Assembly: GCA_910584145.1 (NCBI GenBank)
Contig: CAJTXX010000017.1
Location: 1-40,957 of the forward strand
Length of the DNA: 40,957 nt
Direction: 5' to 3'
From: an uncultured Eggerthellaceae bacterium
GTDB lineage: Bacteria; Actinomycetota; Coriobacteriia; Coriobacteriales; Eggerthellaceae
The notes below the pieces were generated by a model. That model was not told where the DNA came from, made no database searches, and saw only the letters and a program-made list of their open reading frames with translations. A program made the translations under genes and the position numbers. Shown piece after piece: positions 40,901 to 40,957 of the stretch. Position 1 is the first letter of the stretch. Each line of letters starts with the position of its first letter.

Positions 40901-40957
40901 CTAGATCTCTATCAGCTCGTAGTCTTTGCTGCCATAGCCCAGCCGCGCCGCATCGTC
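40901..40957 (-). CDS. C-terminal end of an unidentified gene (partial)
   Basis: Open frame on the minus strand from the window edge to a TAG at 40901-40903. The visible 18 residues read DDAARLGYGSKDYELIEI. The stop is 5 bases before the ribD ATG, so it is probably the preceding gene of the same operon. Too short to name. Confidence 0.6.
   Translation of the reverse strand, partial: DDAARLGYGSKDYELIEI

Overview
This is GC-rich DNA carrying almost only housekeeping genes. Most genes lie on the minus strand, packed with 4-base stop/start overlaps. The aromatic-amino-acid block (rarA ... alaS-ruvX-mltG-aroE-aroC-aroK-aroB-aroQ-pepP) follows the gene order known from Actinomycetota such as Mycobacterium. 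Together with molybdenum handling, NAD-dependent ligase, a cytoplasmic SEC-C-tagged methionine aminopeptidase and alanine-rich surface proteins, this suggests an anaerobic actinobacterium of the Coriobacteriia (Eggerthella-like). That placement is inference; there is no rRNA in the window.

Layout. 1-930: a tRNA-Tyr / tRNA-Thr / tRNA-Met / tuf operon on the minus strand with its promoter near 901-930. 1042-3960: a secreted NlpC/P60 peptidoglycan hydrolase and a PutP-type sodium/proline symporter. 4021-5304 (+): a class Ic aspartate aminotransferase, separated from the convergent yebC by a 235-bp gap holding a very long inverted repeat. 6425-13068: one apparent minus-strand transcription unit modA-modB-modC-moaA-moaC-pyk (molybdate uptake, first steps of molybdenum cofactor synthesis, pyruvate kinase) behind a near-consensus promoter. 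13140-16958: an LCP cell-wall ligase and ligA. 17013-17370 (+): a monocistronic 77-aa Phd/YefM-like protein with its own promoter signal and terminator. 17417-19718: two membrane proteins of unknown function. 19913-20797 (+): SEC-C methionine aminopeptidase.

20822-33872 is a long minus-strand series. From upstream to downstream it runs rarA, a DUF948-like protein, an AI-2E family transporter, alaS, ruvX, mltG, aroE, aroC, aroK, aroB, aroQ and a Xaa-Pro peptidase. It supplies five shikimate-pathway enzymes in a row plus cell-wall and DNA-maintenance functions. 34051-36246 holds galU and ackA (minus). 36395-37601 (+) holds a lipoprotein and a HdeD-like membrane protein ending in a strong terminator. 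37625-40957 (minus) holds ribD-ribE-ribH-corA and the last 18 codons of an unidentified upstream gene.

No CRISPR array, insertion sequence, prophage or defence island was seen. The most unusual elements are the 28-bp-arm inverted repeat at 5391-5492, the extracytoplasmic domain fused to ModB, the probable leaderless start of rarA, the stand-alone Phd-like gene, and the two uncharacterised membrane proteins at 17417-19718.
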